This document shows, one piece after another, positions 9,855 to 18,615 of a stretch of DNA of 64,000 nt. The stretch lies in NCBI RefSeq assembly GCF_013823385.1, contig NZ_PNMA01000022.1, positions 1-64,000 on the forward strand. The letters are read 5' to 3'. The stretch comes from Hyphomonas sp. (GTDB lineage: Bacteria > Pseudomonadota > Alphaproteobacteria > Caulobacterales > Hyphomonadaceae). How positions within the stretch are numbered: the stretch's first letter is position 1; each line of letters starts with the position of its first letter. The position numbers were made by a program, and so were the translations under genes. A model generated the notes under the pieces. The model made no database searches, was not told the origin of the DNA, and was given only the letters and a program-made list of their open reading frames with translations.

Positions 9855-12629
9855 ATGTCAGTGCGCAATTCGGTTTCGTTTCTAGCTTTGTCAGGTCTGC
9901 TGGCCGCAGGCGCAATTGCTCTGCCGGCTTCGGCGCAGGAAGTTCTTGGCGGCCGCGTCGTGGATGCCAATGGCGCGCCTCTGCCTGGGGCCCGCGTCAC
10001 CGTTGCCGAAACGGGAACGTCAACCTCCACCAATCGCCAGGGTGAATTCACCCTGCCGTCGGTTCCGGCAGGCCCGCTGACCGTGCGCGTCGAATACATG
10101 GGTTTTCCGAATGCGGACAAGGCCGTGGATGTCGTTGCCGGCACGCCGTCGATGATCATCGTGACGCTGGGCGATGACGCCCGCGAGCTGGAGCGCGTGG
10201 TTGTCCAGGGCGCCATTCTTGACGGTCAGGCGCGCGCGCTCAACCAGCAACGCACCGCTTCCAACACGACCTCCATCGTTTCTTCCGATGCCATCGGCCG
10301 CTTCCCCGACTACAACGTCGCCGAAGCGCTGCAGCGGGTTCCGGGTTTCGCAATTTCACGCGATCAGGGCGAGGGCCGCACGATCAACCTGCGCGGGGCC
10401 CCTTCCGATTTCACGGCCATCACGGTGGACGGGGTTGCCATCGCTTCCCCCAACGCGACGACCCGCGCTGTGGACCTCGACACGGTCCCGTCCGATATCG
10501 TCAGCGCAATCGAAGTTTCCAAGACGCTGCTGCCCAATCAGGACGCCGACTCCATCGCCGGATCGGTCAATCTCGTGACGCGGTCCGCCTTTGACCGCCG
10601 GGGCCCGCACGCCTCGCTCGATATCGGCGTGAGCCAGAACGAAATCGACAGCAAGGCAGACTATAAAGGCTCGGCCCGCGTTTCAAATACCTTCGGCCGT
10701 GACGAGCAGTTTGGCTTCCTCGCCTCTGCCAGCTACTCGGTTGCCGACCGCTCGCTTGACAATATCGAGAACGCATGGGTCCGCCTGGATGATGGCAGCT
10801 TTGCCGTCGAGCAGGTTCTGTTCAAGGATTATGATACCAAGCGCACCCGCCAGTCCTACACCGGTGCCTTCGATTTCCGCCCTTCCGATCTTGCGAAATA
10901 CTATGTGCGCGGATCATACTCCAAGTTTGAAGACGACGAGTACCGCAACCAGCTGCTGCTGCAGTTGAGCGAAGGCACGCTTCAGCCGGGCAATACTGAT
11001 CTGACCGGTACCTGGGTGAACCCGCGCATCGAGAAAGAGCTGCGTCACCGCACCGTTGAAAATGAAATTTCCACCGTCTCGGCGGGCGGGGAGAACATTT
11101 TCTCCGGCATGACGGTTGACTACCAGCTGAGCTTCAACACCTCGGAATCGTCCTATCCTCAGCGTGATCAGCTGCTTTTCCGCTCCAGCCAGCGGCCAAC
11201 GATCAGCTATGATTATACCGATGCGAAGAACCCGCAGATCTCCCTGTTCGACACCAACCAGCACCTGAATTTCGGCGCGTTCGCATTCCGCCAGCTGGAT
11301 ACTCGCGCAGAAGCTCAGAAGACGGATGAATGGGCCGCGCGTGTCAACTTCACCGTGCCGTCGGAACTGTTTGGCAACGCTGCCGAATACCGGTTTGGCG
11401 CTGCATATCGCGACCGGGAAGTGACCCGCGATGACAACCGCTGGCGGTCGCGCGACGCCGGCCTGGCTCCTACCCAGACACTGGCGCAGCTTCAGTCGGC
11501 CGAACAGTCGAAGAATTTTGACTACAACCTCGGTTTCAAACTGGATCGCCAGGCGGTTGACTCCTATCTCGCCAGCATCAAGGCGAGACTCCTGACGGAC
11601 GGCAACCGCCGCGTTTCCCAGTCTATCGAGACCGACTTTACTGCCGAGGAAACGATTACGGCCGTTTACGGCATGGCTGACTTTGCCTATGGCAACACGG
11701 ACATCATTGCCGGCCTGCGCGTTGAGCAGACCGACTTCTCCTCGACGGCCTTCCGCTTCAATACGGCCACGGAGACGGCCACGCCGCTGGAAAATTCCAA
11801 CGACTATACGACGGTCTTCCCGAACCTGACGCTTCGCCACGAATTCGGCGAAAACCTGGTCGGCCGCCTCGCTCTGACGCGCGGCATCAATCGTCCGTCC
11901 TACCCGGATGTGGTGGCGCGCATTTCGGCAGGCGACACGCCTCCGCTGACGGTCGACCGTGGCAATCCGGACCTGAAGCCGACGCTTTCGAACAATTTCG
12001 ATGCTGGCCTTGAATACTACCTGCCCAATCTCGGCATCATCGCCGTGAACGGCTTCTACAAGCAGCTGGAAGACTTTGCCTACACCAACCGGATCACCGG
12101 CGCCGTGTTCGAAGGGGCGCCTGCGACGATCATCGAAGTGCGCAACTCGGATGAGGGCTATATTGCCGGGGTCGAGTTCAACTGGGCACAGAACTTCAAT
12201 TTCTCCGGTGTTCCGGGTACGTTCGGTATCATTGCCAACGTCACACTGACCGATTCGGAAGTGAAGCTCGGTTCTGCGGCGACGAGCGGCCGGTCGAAGG
12301 CCCCGCTGGAAGGCCAGTCGGACTATGTCGGCAACCTTGCCGTCTTCTGGGAGAATGAGCGCGCCAACATCCGTCTCTCCTACAATGATCGCGGCGACTA
12401 TGTGGACGCGCTCAATCTGGACGACCCGGCGCTGGATCTCTACTGGCAGGGCCGCGATCAGCTCGACCTGTCGGCGTCCTATGAGTTCACGCCGCAATTC
12501 GAGATGTATCTTGAGGCGAAGAACCTGACGGATACCGAAGGTCTGCGCTATTTCGGTTCCACCAGCCGCGTATATGAGCGTGAACGGTTCGGCCGCACGG
12601 CCTTCCTGGGCGCCCGTCTCAAATACTGA
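9855..12629 (+). CDS. TonB-dependent receptor, Caulobacter/Xanthomonas type with N-terminal regulatory-like domain
   Basis: This is a 924-residue outer-membrane receptor. It has a signal peptide (about 1-28, cleaved after ASA), then a carboxypeptidase-regulatory-like beta domain (about 30-105, with LPGARVTVAETGTSTST). The plug follows (about 120-235; VAEALQRVPGF and INLRGAPSDFTAITVDG), then a barrel to the end. The plug wording DTVPSDIVSAIEVSKTL is typical of the large TonB receptors of Caulobacter and Xanthomonas. The ligand is unknown. The next gene on the same strand encodes a secreted metallophosphoesterase, which suggests uptake of phosphorylated compounds or their products. The ATG follows a strong GAGGGGG ribosome site. 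Confidence 0.92.
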   Translation: MSVRNSVSFLALSGLLAAGAIALPASAQEVLGGRVVDANGAPLPGARVTVAETGTSTSTNRQGEFTLPSVPAGPLTVRVEYMGFPNADKAVDVVAGTPSMIIVTLGDDARELERVVVQGAILDGQARALNQQRTASNTTSIVSSDAIGRFPDYNVAEALQRVPGFAISRDQGEGRTINLRGAPSDFTAITVDGVAIASPNATTRAVDLDTVPSDIVSAIEVSKTLLPNQDADSIAGSVNLVTRSAFDRRGPHASLDIGVSQNEIDSKADYKGSARVSNTFGRDEQFGFLASASYSVADRSLDNIENAWVRLDDGSFAVEQVLFKDYDTKRTRQSYTGAFDFRPSDLAKYYVRGSYSKFEDDEYRNQLLLQLSEGTLQPGNTDLTGTWVNPRIEKELRHRTVENEISTVSAGGENIFSGMTVDYQLSFNTSESSYPQRDQLLFRSSQRPTISYDYTDAKNPQISLFDTNQHLNFGAFAFRQLDTRAEAQKTDEWAARVNFTVPSELFGNAAEYRFGAAYRDREVTRDDNRWRSRDAGLAPTQTLAQLQSAEQSKNFDYNLGFKLDRQAVDSYLASIKARLLTDGNRRVSQSIETDFTAEETITAVYGMADFAYGNTDIIAGLRVEQTDFSSTAFRFNTATETATPLENSNDYTTVFPNLTLRHEFGENLVGRLALTRGINRPSYPDVVARISAGDTPPLTVDRGNPDLKPTLSNNFDAGLEYYLPNLGIIAVNGFYKQLEDFAYTNRITGAVFEGAPATIIEVRNSDEGYIAGVEFNWAQNFNFSGVPGTFGIIANVTLTDSEVKLGSAATSGRSKAPLEGQSDYVGNLAVFWENERANIRLSYNDRGDYVDALNLDDPALDLYWQGRDQLDLSASYEFTPQFEMYLEAKNLTDTEGLRYFGSTSRVYERERFGRTAFLGARLKY

Positions 12630-12636
12630 GACGTGA

Positions 12637-12658
12637 CATGGTCAGCCAGCTGACCATG
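12637..12658 (+). repeat. Perfect 10-bp inverted repeat after TonB receptor gene
   Basis: CATGGTCAGC and GCTGACCATG are separated by only two bases, beginning eight bases after the TonB receptor stop codon. No T-run follows. It could be an mRNA-stabilising hairpin or a protein-binding dyad between receptor and phosphoesterase genes. Confidence 0.6.
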
Positions 12659-12705
12659 ACCCAATGCAGGACGCCGCAGGAACGGCGCTCTTGATTCAGT
12701 GAGCT

Positions 12706-12728
12706 GGCCCCGGCAGAAAGCCGGGGCC
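12706..12728 (+). terminator. GC-rich hairpin between TonB receptor and phosphoesterase genes
   Basis: GGCCCCGGC, a five-base loop AGAAA and GCCGGGGCC form a perfect 9-bp stem. It is followed by AATTGCTTTC rather than a continuous T-run, so it is a weak terminator or a processing/attenuation hairpin that would reduce expression of the downstream phosphoesterase relative to the receptor. Confidence 0.45.
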
Positions 12729-12780
12729 AATTGCTTTCAAAGAGGGTGAAGCACCCGGACACTCAAACAGGATGAAACTC

Positions 12781-14046
12781 ATGTATAAACACCTTGTAAC
12801 GGCGCTTGGCGCGCTGAGCCTGGCAGCCTGCGCCCATTCGGGCCCGGCCAGTGCAGAGGGGCGCAGCGCCGGTTTCGCGGTGGTGGGGGATACGGGCTAT
12901 ATTCCGTCCTATGAGCGTCTTGACGAAGATGAGGCGCCGCATCGGACCTTGAGCGAATATCTCGCCGCGCAGGCGGAGGATTGGCTGAAGCGCAATCCCG
13001 ACATGACCGGCTTCCGGCCGACACCCTGGGTGTTTGAATCGGCGATTGGCGGCTATATTGATGCCAGCGGCATGTATCCGGTGGCCTATGCGGCCGATGA
13101 GGTCTGCCGCACGCTCGGCTGTGATTTTGCCGCGATGGTGGGCGACAACATCTATCCCGATGGCGCGACGCTCGGCGCCGACGGCATTTCCGATGAGCGG
13201 CGCTTCCAGGATATGCTCGACCGGCCTTATGGGAAGCTGGGGGAGGGCGTGGAGAATTTCACGATCTACGCCATGATGGGCAATCATGACTGGCGCGTCT
13301 CGCGCGAGGCGACCGTGGCGCAGATGGCGTATTTCCAGCAGCATCCGAATTTCACGATGCCGGATTTCTTCTACCGGGCCGTGCCGGCCGGGATGGAAGG
13401 CTTTGTCGAGATTTTCGTAATCGATACCGAGATGCTGCTGGCAAGCACGCAGGTGCACAAGAACAATCTGGATGCTGAGGGCCGTGAAGTCCGCACCGGC
13501 AAGATGGAAGCGTGGGATGATTTCGTAAAGCCCGCCACCGAGGGCGAGAAACGCATGGTCGAATGGCTGGAGGAGTCTCTGGCCGCGTCAAAGGCGCACT
13601 GGAAGATCGTGATCGGGCATCATGCGGTATGGTCGGGCGGGGGCACCAAGTTCGAAAAGGCCCATTCGCTGCGCGCGCTCTACATGAACTCTGTCTGCAA
13701 GTATGCTGACGCCTATATCTCGGGCGATGATCACATGATGGAAGTGTATACGGATGATTGCCGCAGCGAAGGGGTTTCGGGCGCTCCGGTGCTGCCGGCG
13801 CTGGTTTCAGGCGCAGGGTCCAAATACCGCCCGCTGCATCCCAAGTTTATGGCCAATCAGCTGGCCGCCAATCCGGGGCTTGCCAATCCCTTCTCGAAGG
13901 GCGCGCTGTGGGGCTTCATGCATATCGGTCTGGATGAAGAAGACATGACGGTGCGGGTCTATTCGACACCGGAGGATATGTCCGGGCGGCCGATTCAGGA
14001 GACGGCGCTGACGTTCAAACGCCGGTCTCATCTGGCAGGCAAATGA
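12781..14046 (+). CDS. Secreted lipoprotein metallophosphoesterase (purple acid phosphatase-like)
   Basis: The protein has about 421 residues with a lipoprotein signal ending LSLAAC. Calcineurin-type metal-site motifs appear in order: VVGDTGY, MVGDNIYPDG, MMGNHDW, IVIGHHAVW and the last block SGDDHMM, where GDDH replaces the more usual GHxH. The order fits tartrate-resistant/purple acid phosphatase relatives acting in the periplasm or at the cell surface. An ATG at 12772 is also in frame; the ATG at 12781 has the better-spaced AGGA. It lies downstream of the TonB receptor on the same strand and ends in a strong terminator, so the two genes form a likely unit for organic-phosphate scavenging. 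Confidence 0.82.
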   Translation: MYKHLVTALGALSLAACAHSGPASAEGRSAGFAVVGDTGYIPSYERLDEDEAPHRTLSEYLAAQAEDWLKRNPDMTGFRPTPWVFESAIGGYIDASGMYPVAYAADEVCRTLGCDFAAMVGDNIYPDGATLGADGISDERRFQDMLDRPYGKLGEGVENFTIYAMMGNHDWRVSREATVAQMAYFQQHPNFTMPDFFYRAVPAGMEGFVEIFVIDTEMLLASTQVHKNNLDAEGREVRTGKMEAWDDFVKPATEGEKRMVEWLEESLAASKAHWKIVIGHHAVWSGGGTKFEKAHSLRALYMNSVCKYADAYISGDDHMMEVYTDDCRSEGVSGAPVLPALVSGAGSKYRPLHPKFMANQLAANPGLANPFSKGALWGFMHIGLDEEDMTVRVYSTPEDMSGRPIQETALTFKRRSHLAGK

Positions 14047-14061
14047 GGCGGACATGAAATA

Positions 14062-14091
14062 AGCCCCCGGAGATCATCCGGGGGCTTTTTT
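14062..14091 (+). terminator. Rho-independent terminator of the phosphoesterase gene
   Basis: The arms AGCCCCCGGA and TCCGGGGGCT form a perfect 10-bp stem around GATCA, followed directly by a run of T residues. It overlaps the first base of the pirin stop codon on the other strand, where a shorter T-rich stretch also follows, so it may serve both convergent genes. Confidence 0.93.
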
Positions 14092-14960
14092 CAGGCCGGG
14101 AGACGTTCGAAGCGGCCATTGTTGAAATCGTCAATGGCCTGGTGGATTTCGGCCTCCGTGTTCATCACGAAGGGGCCATGGCCCACGATCGGTTCCCCCA
14201 GAGGCTCGCCTGTCAGGACAAGGAGCGTGGTGTCGCCATCGGCATGGATTTTGACGTCCGTGCCTTCCCGCCTGAGCAGCAGCACTTCGGCCTCTCCGGC
14301 CTGCTGACTGCCGTTCACCGTGATGTGGCCGTTCAGCACGACCAGCATCGATGTGTGGCTTTCGGGCAGGGGGAGGGAAAACTCCGCATCCCGGTCAAGA
14401 CGCACATCCCAGACATTCACGGGCGTGAAGGTTCTGGCCGGCCCCCTGGCGCCGTAGAGCTCTCCGGCAATGATCCGCGCCCTGGCCATATGGCCGGGAA
14501 GGTCCACAACCGGAATATCGGACGAGACGATACCCTGATAGCCAGCCGGCGCCATCTTGTCCCTGGACGGAAGATTGACCCAGAGCTGGACCATCTTGAA
14601 CGGGCCGCCTGTCTTGGCAAAGCTCGGCGAGTGATACTCCTCGTGAATGATCCCGCCTGCGGCCGTCATCCATTGGACATCGCCGGGCCCGATGACGCCG
14701 CCATTGCCGGCGGAGTCGCGGTGTTCCACTTCGCCGTCATAGACGATGGTGACGGTTTCAAAGCCGCGATGGGGGTGCTGGCCAACGCCGCGCCGCTGCA
14801 TGGTCGGAGCGAACACATAGGGGCCGCCATAGTCCAGCAGAAGGAACGGGCTCGCATGCTCGCCGAGCGAGTGATACGAAAAGAGCGAGCGGACGGGAAA
14901 ACCATCGCCGACCCAGTGGCCCTGATTGTTGCCGAAGCGGCCGAGAACTGTCTTGCTCAT
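14091..14960 (-). CDS. Pirin family protein (cupin, quercetinase-like)
   Basis: The protein has 289 residues with a bicupin fold. Metal-ligand motifs are intact: HPHRGFETVT (two His, about 62-71), HRDSAGN about twenty residues later, and GGIIHEEYH with His and Glu (about 103-111). Pirins include quercetin 2,3-dioxygenases and proteins of unresolved function, so the activity here is not assigned. The gene is convergent with the phosphoesterase gene and shares its terminator region. Upstream lies a 180-base gap without recognisable features. Confidence 0.88.
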   Translation of the reverse strand: MSKTVLGRFGNNQGHWVGDGFPVRSLFSYHSLGEHASPFLLLDYGGPYVFAPTMQRRGVGQHPHRGFETVTIVYDGEVEHRDSAGNGGVIGPGDVQWMTAAGGIIHEEYHSPSFAKTGGPFKMVQLWVNLPSRDKMAPAGYQGIVSSDIPVVDLPGHMARARIIAGELYGARGPARTFTPVNVWDVRLDRDAEFSLPLPESHTSMLVVLNGHITVNGSQQAGEAEVLLLRREGTDVKIHADGDTTLLVLTGEPLGEPIVGHGPFVMNTEAEIHQAIDDFNNGRFERLPA

Positions 14961-15138
14961 GAGCTGGCCTCCTTGTGATTGCGCCAGCCTGAAGGGTCAG
15001 GTTGGCCTGCGCAGCATGTTGGCCTGAAGATAGGGATGCAGGCGCCTCATGAAAGGGCTCTCAGGCCCGCAGAATAATGCGGTTCCTGCATAACACTTCT
15101 CTGAAGGTGCGCATTTTCCGGGACGTGGCGGCGGCAGA

Positions 15139-15909
15139 TCAGAAATTCACGCGATTGGAGACTGCTCCGTCCACGATCAGGTTGGCGCCGGTGGTGTAGG
15201 AGGAGGCCGGGCTGGCGAGAAAGACCGCAGCGTTGGCGATTTCCTGCGGGGTGGCGCAGCGGCCGGTGGGGTTGCGGGCGTTCGCCTGGGCAAAGAAATC
15301 CGGCGCATTGGTTTTCACCGTGTGCCAGACGCCGCCCTCGAAGAAGACCATGCCGGGCGAGACGACGTTGACCCGGATGCCGGCCTTTGCGTGTTGGCGG
15401 GCGAGGCCCTTGGCCATGTGGATCAGGGCGGCCTTGATCGGGCCGTAGGAGTCGCCCCGGTCGGCCATGGCGGCGGAGATCGACGAGATGATGACGAAGG
15501 CTGCGTCGCCAGAAGCTTTTGCGGACGCAGCAAGCAGGGGCTCAGCCGTCTCGAAGGCGTTGACGGCGGCGAGCACGTCCAGCTTGAAGTTGGATTCCCA
15601 GGCGGCGACATCATTGCCCTGTGCCATGGCGCCGGCGTTCGAGATGAGAATGTCGAGCCCGCCGAGCTCGCTGGCTGCTGCCGCAATCCAGGCCTTGAGG
15701 GCGGCCCCGTCAGTGACATCCACCGACGCGCCGGTGGCATTGACGCCGAGGGCCTTGAGCTCGGCTACGGCAGCGGTGACCTGATCGGCATTGCGCGCGC
15801 AGACGGCGACATTGGCGCCTTCCTTTGCCAGTGTATCGGCAATCGCCCGGCCAATGCCGCGCGTGCCGCCCAGAATGATGGCATTCTTCCCCTTGAGGCC
15901 GAGATCCAT
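15139..15909 (-). CDS. Short-chain dehydrogenase/reductase (SDR)
   Basis: The protein has 256 residues. A Rossmann NAD(P)-binding motif [11 protein letters not shown] is at about 12-22, NAG at about 86, and the catalytic set has a Ser in IISSIS and YGPIK as the YxxxK motif. The C-terminal part ([22 protein letters not shown]) matches the classical SDR family. The frame extends upstream to 15969, but the ATG at 15909 has an AAGGAAA ribosome site seven bases ahead. The substrate cannot be told from the sequence. It stands alone, with tRNA-Arg just upstream on the same strand. Confidence 0.9.
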   Translation of the reverse strand: MDLGLKGKNAIILGGTRGIGRAIADTLAKEGANVAVCARNADQVTAAVAELKALGVNATGASVDVTDGAALKAWIAAAASELGGLDILISNAGAMAQGNDVAAWESNFKLDVLAAVNAFETAEPLLAASAKASGDAAFVIISSISAAMADRGDSYGPIKAALIHMAKGLARQHAKAGIRVNVVSPGMVFFEGGVWHTVKTNAPDFFAQANARNPTGRCATPQEIANAAVFLASPASSYTTGANLIVDGAVSNRVNF

Positions 15910-16001
15910 GATATTTCCTTCCCTTGAGTGTCTGCAGGCGACCCTAGGAGGGAAACGCGCAGCGGCCAATGGGCGGGGTGGATCTGCAGAAGGGGGGAAA
16001 C

Positions 16002-16078
16002 TGGCGCACCCAAGAGGATTTGAACCTCTGACCTTTGCCTTCGGAGGGCAACGCTCTATCCAGCTGAGCTATGGGTGC
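16002..16078 (-). tRNA. tRNA-Arg (anticodon CCG)
   Basis: Read on the minus strand, a full cloverleaf is seen. The acceptor GCACCCA pairs with TGGGTGC, followed by discriminator G and an encoded CCA. The D arm contains AGCTCAGCTGGATAGAGC. The anticodon stem TTGCC/GGCAA holds the loop CTCCGAA with anticodon CCG, and the T arm has GGTTCAAATCC. Length is 77 bases including CCA. Confidence 0.96.
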
Positions 16079-16211
16079 AGGCCGAGGCCGGTGTTTAGGC
16101 GAAGCCGGGGGGCTGTGCAACCGGCTTTGCCTGATGCCGGGCATAGACGGGCAGGGCAGGGGCTCTCTATGGTGCCGGGAAATTATAGATGACCTCACTG
16201 GAAAGGTTTCC

Positions 16212-17240
16212 ATGGCCATGAAGCTGCCTTTTGCCCGATCCCTGCTTGCCGGCTGCGCCGCGCTTTTTCTGGTGGCCTGCCAGCCCGCCGACACTGAGGC
16301 CAAGGCAACAGTGGAAGGCGGCGCGCCGGGGGCGGAAGCCTGTGATGTGTCCAGGCGGGCCGAGCTGCGCCAGGTCCGGCCGGAGCTGGAAGCTGCCGCC
16401 CTGGAGGCTGCCAGGGCGAGCCGGGGCAGCGGGGCGCCTGCGCTCTGGACGCTGCGCGACGAAGACACGACCATCCATTTCCTGGGCACGGTTCACTTGC
16501 TGCGCCCGGAGCTCAACTGGATGTCGCCCGAGATAGAGGCGGCGGTCGCGAGTGCCGACACTATTGTGTTTGAGGCCGACACGACCAGCCCCGAGGCGCA
16601 GCGGGAGCTGATGAAGTTCTACACTACGCAGGGCTTTTTCACTGACGGGACACAGCTGACCCATTTTCTCTCGGAAAGCGAGACGGCCGACCTGAAGGCC
16701 GCGCTGGAAACGGTGGGCCTGCCGGTTGAAGCCCTGCTGCCTCACCGGCCCTGGATGGCGGCGGTCAATATCTCGGTGACCCAGATGCTGGATGAAGGAT
16801 TTGATCCGGAATCGGGGGTGGAGAAGGTGATCGAGCGGGCGGCGCTGGCGCATGGGGCCGGTTTTGCCTTCCTGGAGACAGTGGAGCAGCAACTCGGCGG
16901 CCTGGCAGGTCTTGGCTATTGCGAACAGGTCGACTTCCTGATGGCCACAGTCGATGGCATTGGGGAAGGCGCGGGCGCGCTGGACCTGCTGGTCGAGGAG
17001 TGGGCCGATGGCGATGTGCATGGCATCGGTGTGCTGATGGCCAATCCGGAGATGCTGGGCTCCCAGCCGATCTATGATGTGATGATGACCGACCGGAACG
17101 CCCGCTGGGTGCCCCAGATCACGGCGATGCTGGACGAGCCGGGAACGGTTCTGGTCGCCGTCGGCGCCGGGCACCTTGCCGGCAAGGACAGCGTGATCGA
17201 GATGCTCCGCGCCGAGGGGTATGAGGTGACTGGCCCCTGA
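16212..17240 (+). CDS. TraB/GumN family lipoprotein
   Basis: The protein has 342 residues with a lipoprotein signal ending FLVAC (Cys at about 22). The TraB/GumN domain is marked by the N-terminal block HFLGTVHLLRPE (about 94-105), the EAD acidic segment, and the C-terminal block VAVGAGHLAGKDSVIEMLR, which contains the conserved Gly-His. This family is thought to include metal-dependent proteases related to Tiki proteins, but bacterial members are largely uncharacterised. The frame is open further upstream across the tRNA gene; the ATG at 16212 is chosen because GGAAAGG lies just ahead and the signal starts there. Confidence 0.85.
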   Translation: MAMKLPFARSLLAGCAALFLVACQPADTEAKATVEGGAPGAEACDVSRRAELRQVRPELEAAALEAARASRGSGAPALWTLRDEDTTIHFLGTVHLLRPELNWMSPEIEAAVASADTIVFEADTTSPEAQRELMKFYTTQGFFTDGTQLTHFLSESETADLKAALETVGLPVEALLPHRPWMAAVNISVTQMLDEGFDPESGVEKVIERAALAHGAGFAFLETVEQQLGGLAGLGYCEQVDFLMATVDGIGEGAGALDLLVEEWADGDVHGIGVLMANPEMLGSQPIYDVMMTDRNARWVPQITAMLDEPGTVLVAVGAGHLAGKDSVIEMLRAEGYEVTGP

Positions 17241-17261
17241 GCAGCGGCGACCTGCGCCGTT

Positions 17262-17669
17262 TCACGCCTTGCGCATCAGCTTGCCGGTCTTTGACACGGT
17301 GCTACCGCATGCGCTGCATGTCCAACCGCCCCAGAGAGCCTGGCCGACTGTCTTTGGGGCGCGGATTGCGGGGAGCGGATGGGCGCAGACAGGGCAGGAC
17401 TGGGCGCTCAGATCGATGGCCCATGGGTCGGGCGCCGAAAGGCTGACCCCGATCGTTGCGCCGCCCTTGAAGCGCACGCCATGCCGGGTGAGGCCGTTAT
17501 AGATCTCTTCGCGGCTTGATCCGCTGATATCCTTGCCGCTTTCAAAATTGCGCAGGGTTGCGACGCCGATGTCGAGCACTTTGGCGAGTTCTTCGGCGGT
17601 AACGCCGAGCAGGGCGCGGGCGGCCTTTACATGGTTCGGTGTGAGCTGTTCGGATTTGAAGCGTGACAT
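17262..17669 (-). CDS. XRE-type HTH regulator with C-terminal zinc ribbon
   Basis: The protein has 135 residues. Residues about 8-65 form a lambda-repressor-like HTH (LTPNHVKAARALLGVTAEEL and VATLRNFESGK). The C-terminal third has two Cys pairs, CPVC and CSAC, spaced about 26 residues apart, which look like a zinc ribbon. The combination suggests a DNA-binding regulator with a metal-binding module. AGAGGTC lies ahead of the ATG. A long AT-rich inverted repeat sits just upstream (17685-17746) and is a likely operator, perhaps for autoregulation. The target genes are unknown. Confidence 0.75.
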   Translation of the reverse strand: MSRFKSEQLTPNHVKAARALLGVTAEELAKVLDIGVATLRNFESGKDISGSSREEIYNGLTRHGVRFKGGATIGVSLSAPDPWAIDLSAQSCPVCAHPLPAIRAPKTVGQALWGGWTCSACGSTVSKTGKLMRKA

Positions 17670-17684
17670 GCGGCGACCTCTTGT

Positions 17685-17746
17685 TTATATTTTTTATATG
17701 GACTCCGGCGGAGGGCGCACAAGGATTTCTGATATAAAAAATATAA
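17685..17746. promoter_or_regulatory. Paired AT-rich inverted repeat upstream of the XRE/zinc-ribbon gene
   Basis: TTATATTTTTTATAT (17685-17699) is exactly repeated in inverted form as ATATAAAAAATATAA (17732-17746), 32 bases apart. Each arm is itself nearly self-complementary. In otherwise very GC-rich DNA this is striking. It lies 16-77 bases upstream of the regulator's start codon, as expected for an autoregulatory operator overlapping the promoter. Confidence 0.65.
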
Positions 17747-17770
17747 GTTTGGGTCTCGGCTGCCGGCCAC

Positions 17771-18583
17771 TCAGTCGGCCGCGCGCCTCAGGGCGAGGAG
17801 CGCCTGCTCCAGAATCCCTTCGCTGGCGGCGCAGACGATCTGCCCGCCAAGGGCCGGAGCTTCGCCCCGCCAGTTGGTAGCGATGCCGCCAGCGCCGCGG
17901 ACGACCGGTATCAGGGCGGCCACATCCCACGCCTTGAGGCCCGACTCGGCGACAAGATCCAGCGTGCCGCCGGCGATGCGGGCATAGGCATAGGCATCGA
18001 GTCCATAGCGGGTGATGCGGGCGGTGGCGCGCAGATGGTTCCAGGCGCCCTGTTCCGGCGGCGTGAAAATGAAGGGGTCGGTGGTGGCGATGGTGGCCGT
18101 GCGCAGGTCGGGATTACCCGAGACGCGGATGGGCATGGCGCCCGTTGCGGTTTCCATCTCCGCCCCGCCCGGCCAGCCGATATAGCGCTCGCCCACGACG
18201 GGCTGATCAATGACGCCGATGACCGGAACGCCTTCGGGATCTACCAGGGCGATGAGGGTGGTCCAGACCGGCAGGCCGCCGACGAAGGCGCGGGTGCCGT
18301 CGATGGGGTCGAAATACCAGCGCCAGCCGCTTTGGGAAGCGGTGTCTGGAAATTCTTCCCCGGTGACGCCGTCTGCCGGGCGTTCCTGCGCAATGATGGC
18401 GCGCATCGCCAGTTCGGCGGCGCGGTCAGCCTCGGTAACGGGATCAAAGCCGGATTTCGCGGTGCCGGATTTATGGTCGACACCGTTCAGGTTCCGGAAA
18501 TGCGGGCGGATCGCAGCCCAGGCCGCATCGGCTAGCCGGCGGGCGAGGGCGATGTCGTCAGCGATATTGCGGGTATCGGTCAT
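17771..18583 (-). CDS. hisN: Inositol monophosphatase family enzyme, probable histidinol-phosphatase
   Basis: The protein has 270 residues. The metal-binding motifs of the IMPase superfamily are in order: GEEFP (about 70), DPIDGTRAF (about 86-94) and LKAWDVAALIP (about 209-219). The sequence style (KSGFDPVTEADRAAE, YFDPIDGTRAFVGGLPVW) resembles alphaproteobacterial HisN, which dephosphorylates histidinol phosphate, but inositol-phosphate or other sugar-phosphate activity cannot be excluded. The frame is open to a TTG at 18619 overlapping the upstream XRE gene; the ATG at 18583 gives a standard N-terminus. It is probably co-transcribed with that XRE gene. Confidence 0.8.
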   Translation of the reverse strand: MTDTRNIADDIALARRLADAAWAAIRPHFRNLNGVDHKSGTAKSGFDPVTEADRAAELAMRAIIAQERPADGVTGEEFPDTASQSGWRWYFDPIDGTRAFVGGLPVWTTLIALVDPEGVPVIGVIDQPVVGERYIGWPGGAEMETATGAMPIRVSGNPDLRTATIATTDPFIFTPPEQGAWNHLRATARITRYGLDAYAYARIAGGTLDLVAESGLKAWDVAALIPVVRGAGGIATNWRGEAPALGGQIVCAASEGILEQALLALRRAAD

Positions 18584-18615
18584 GGGCGAGGCGATGCCCC
18601 GCCCATGAGATGAGG

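Noticed and set aside
10914-12497. 527-codon - strand frame inside the large TonB receptor
   Set aside because: It is a shadow of a well-supported gene; no motif or ribosome site supports it.
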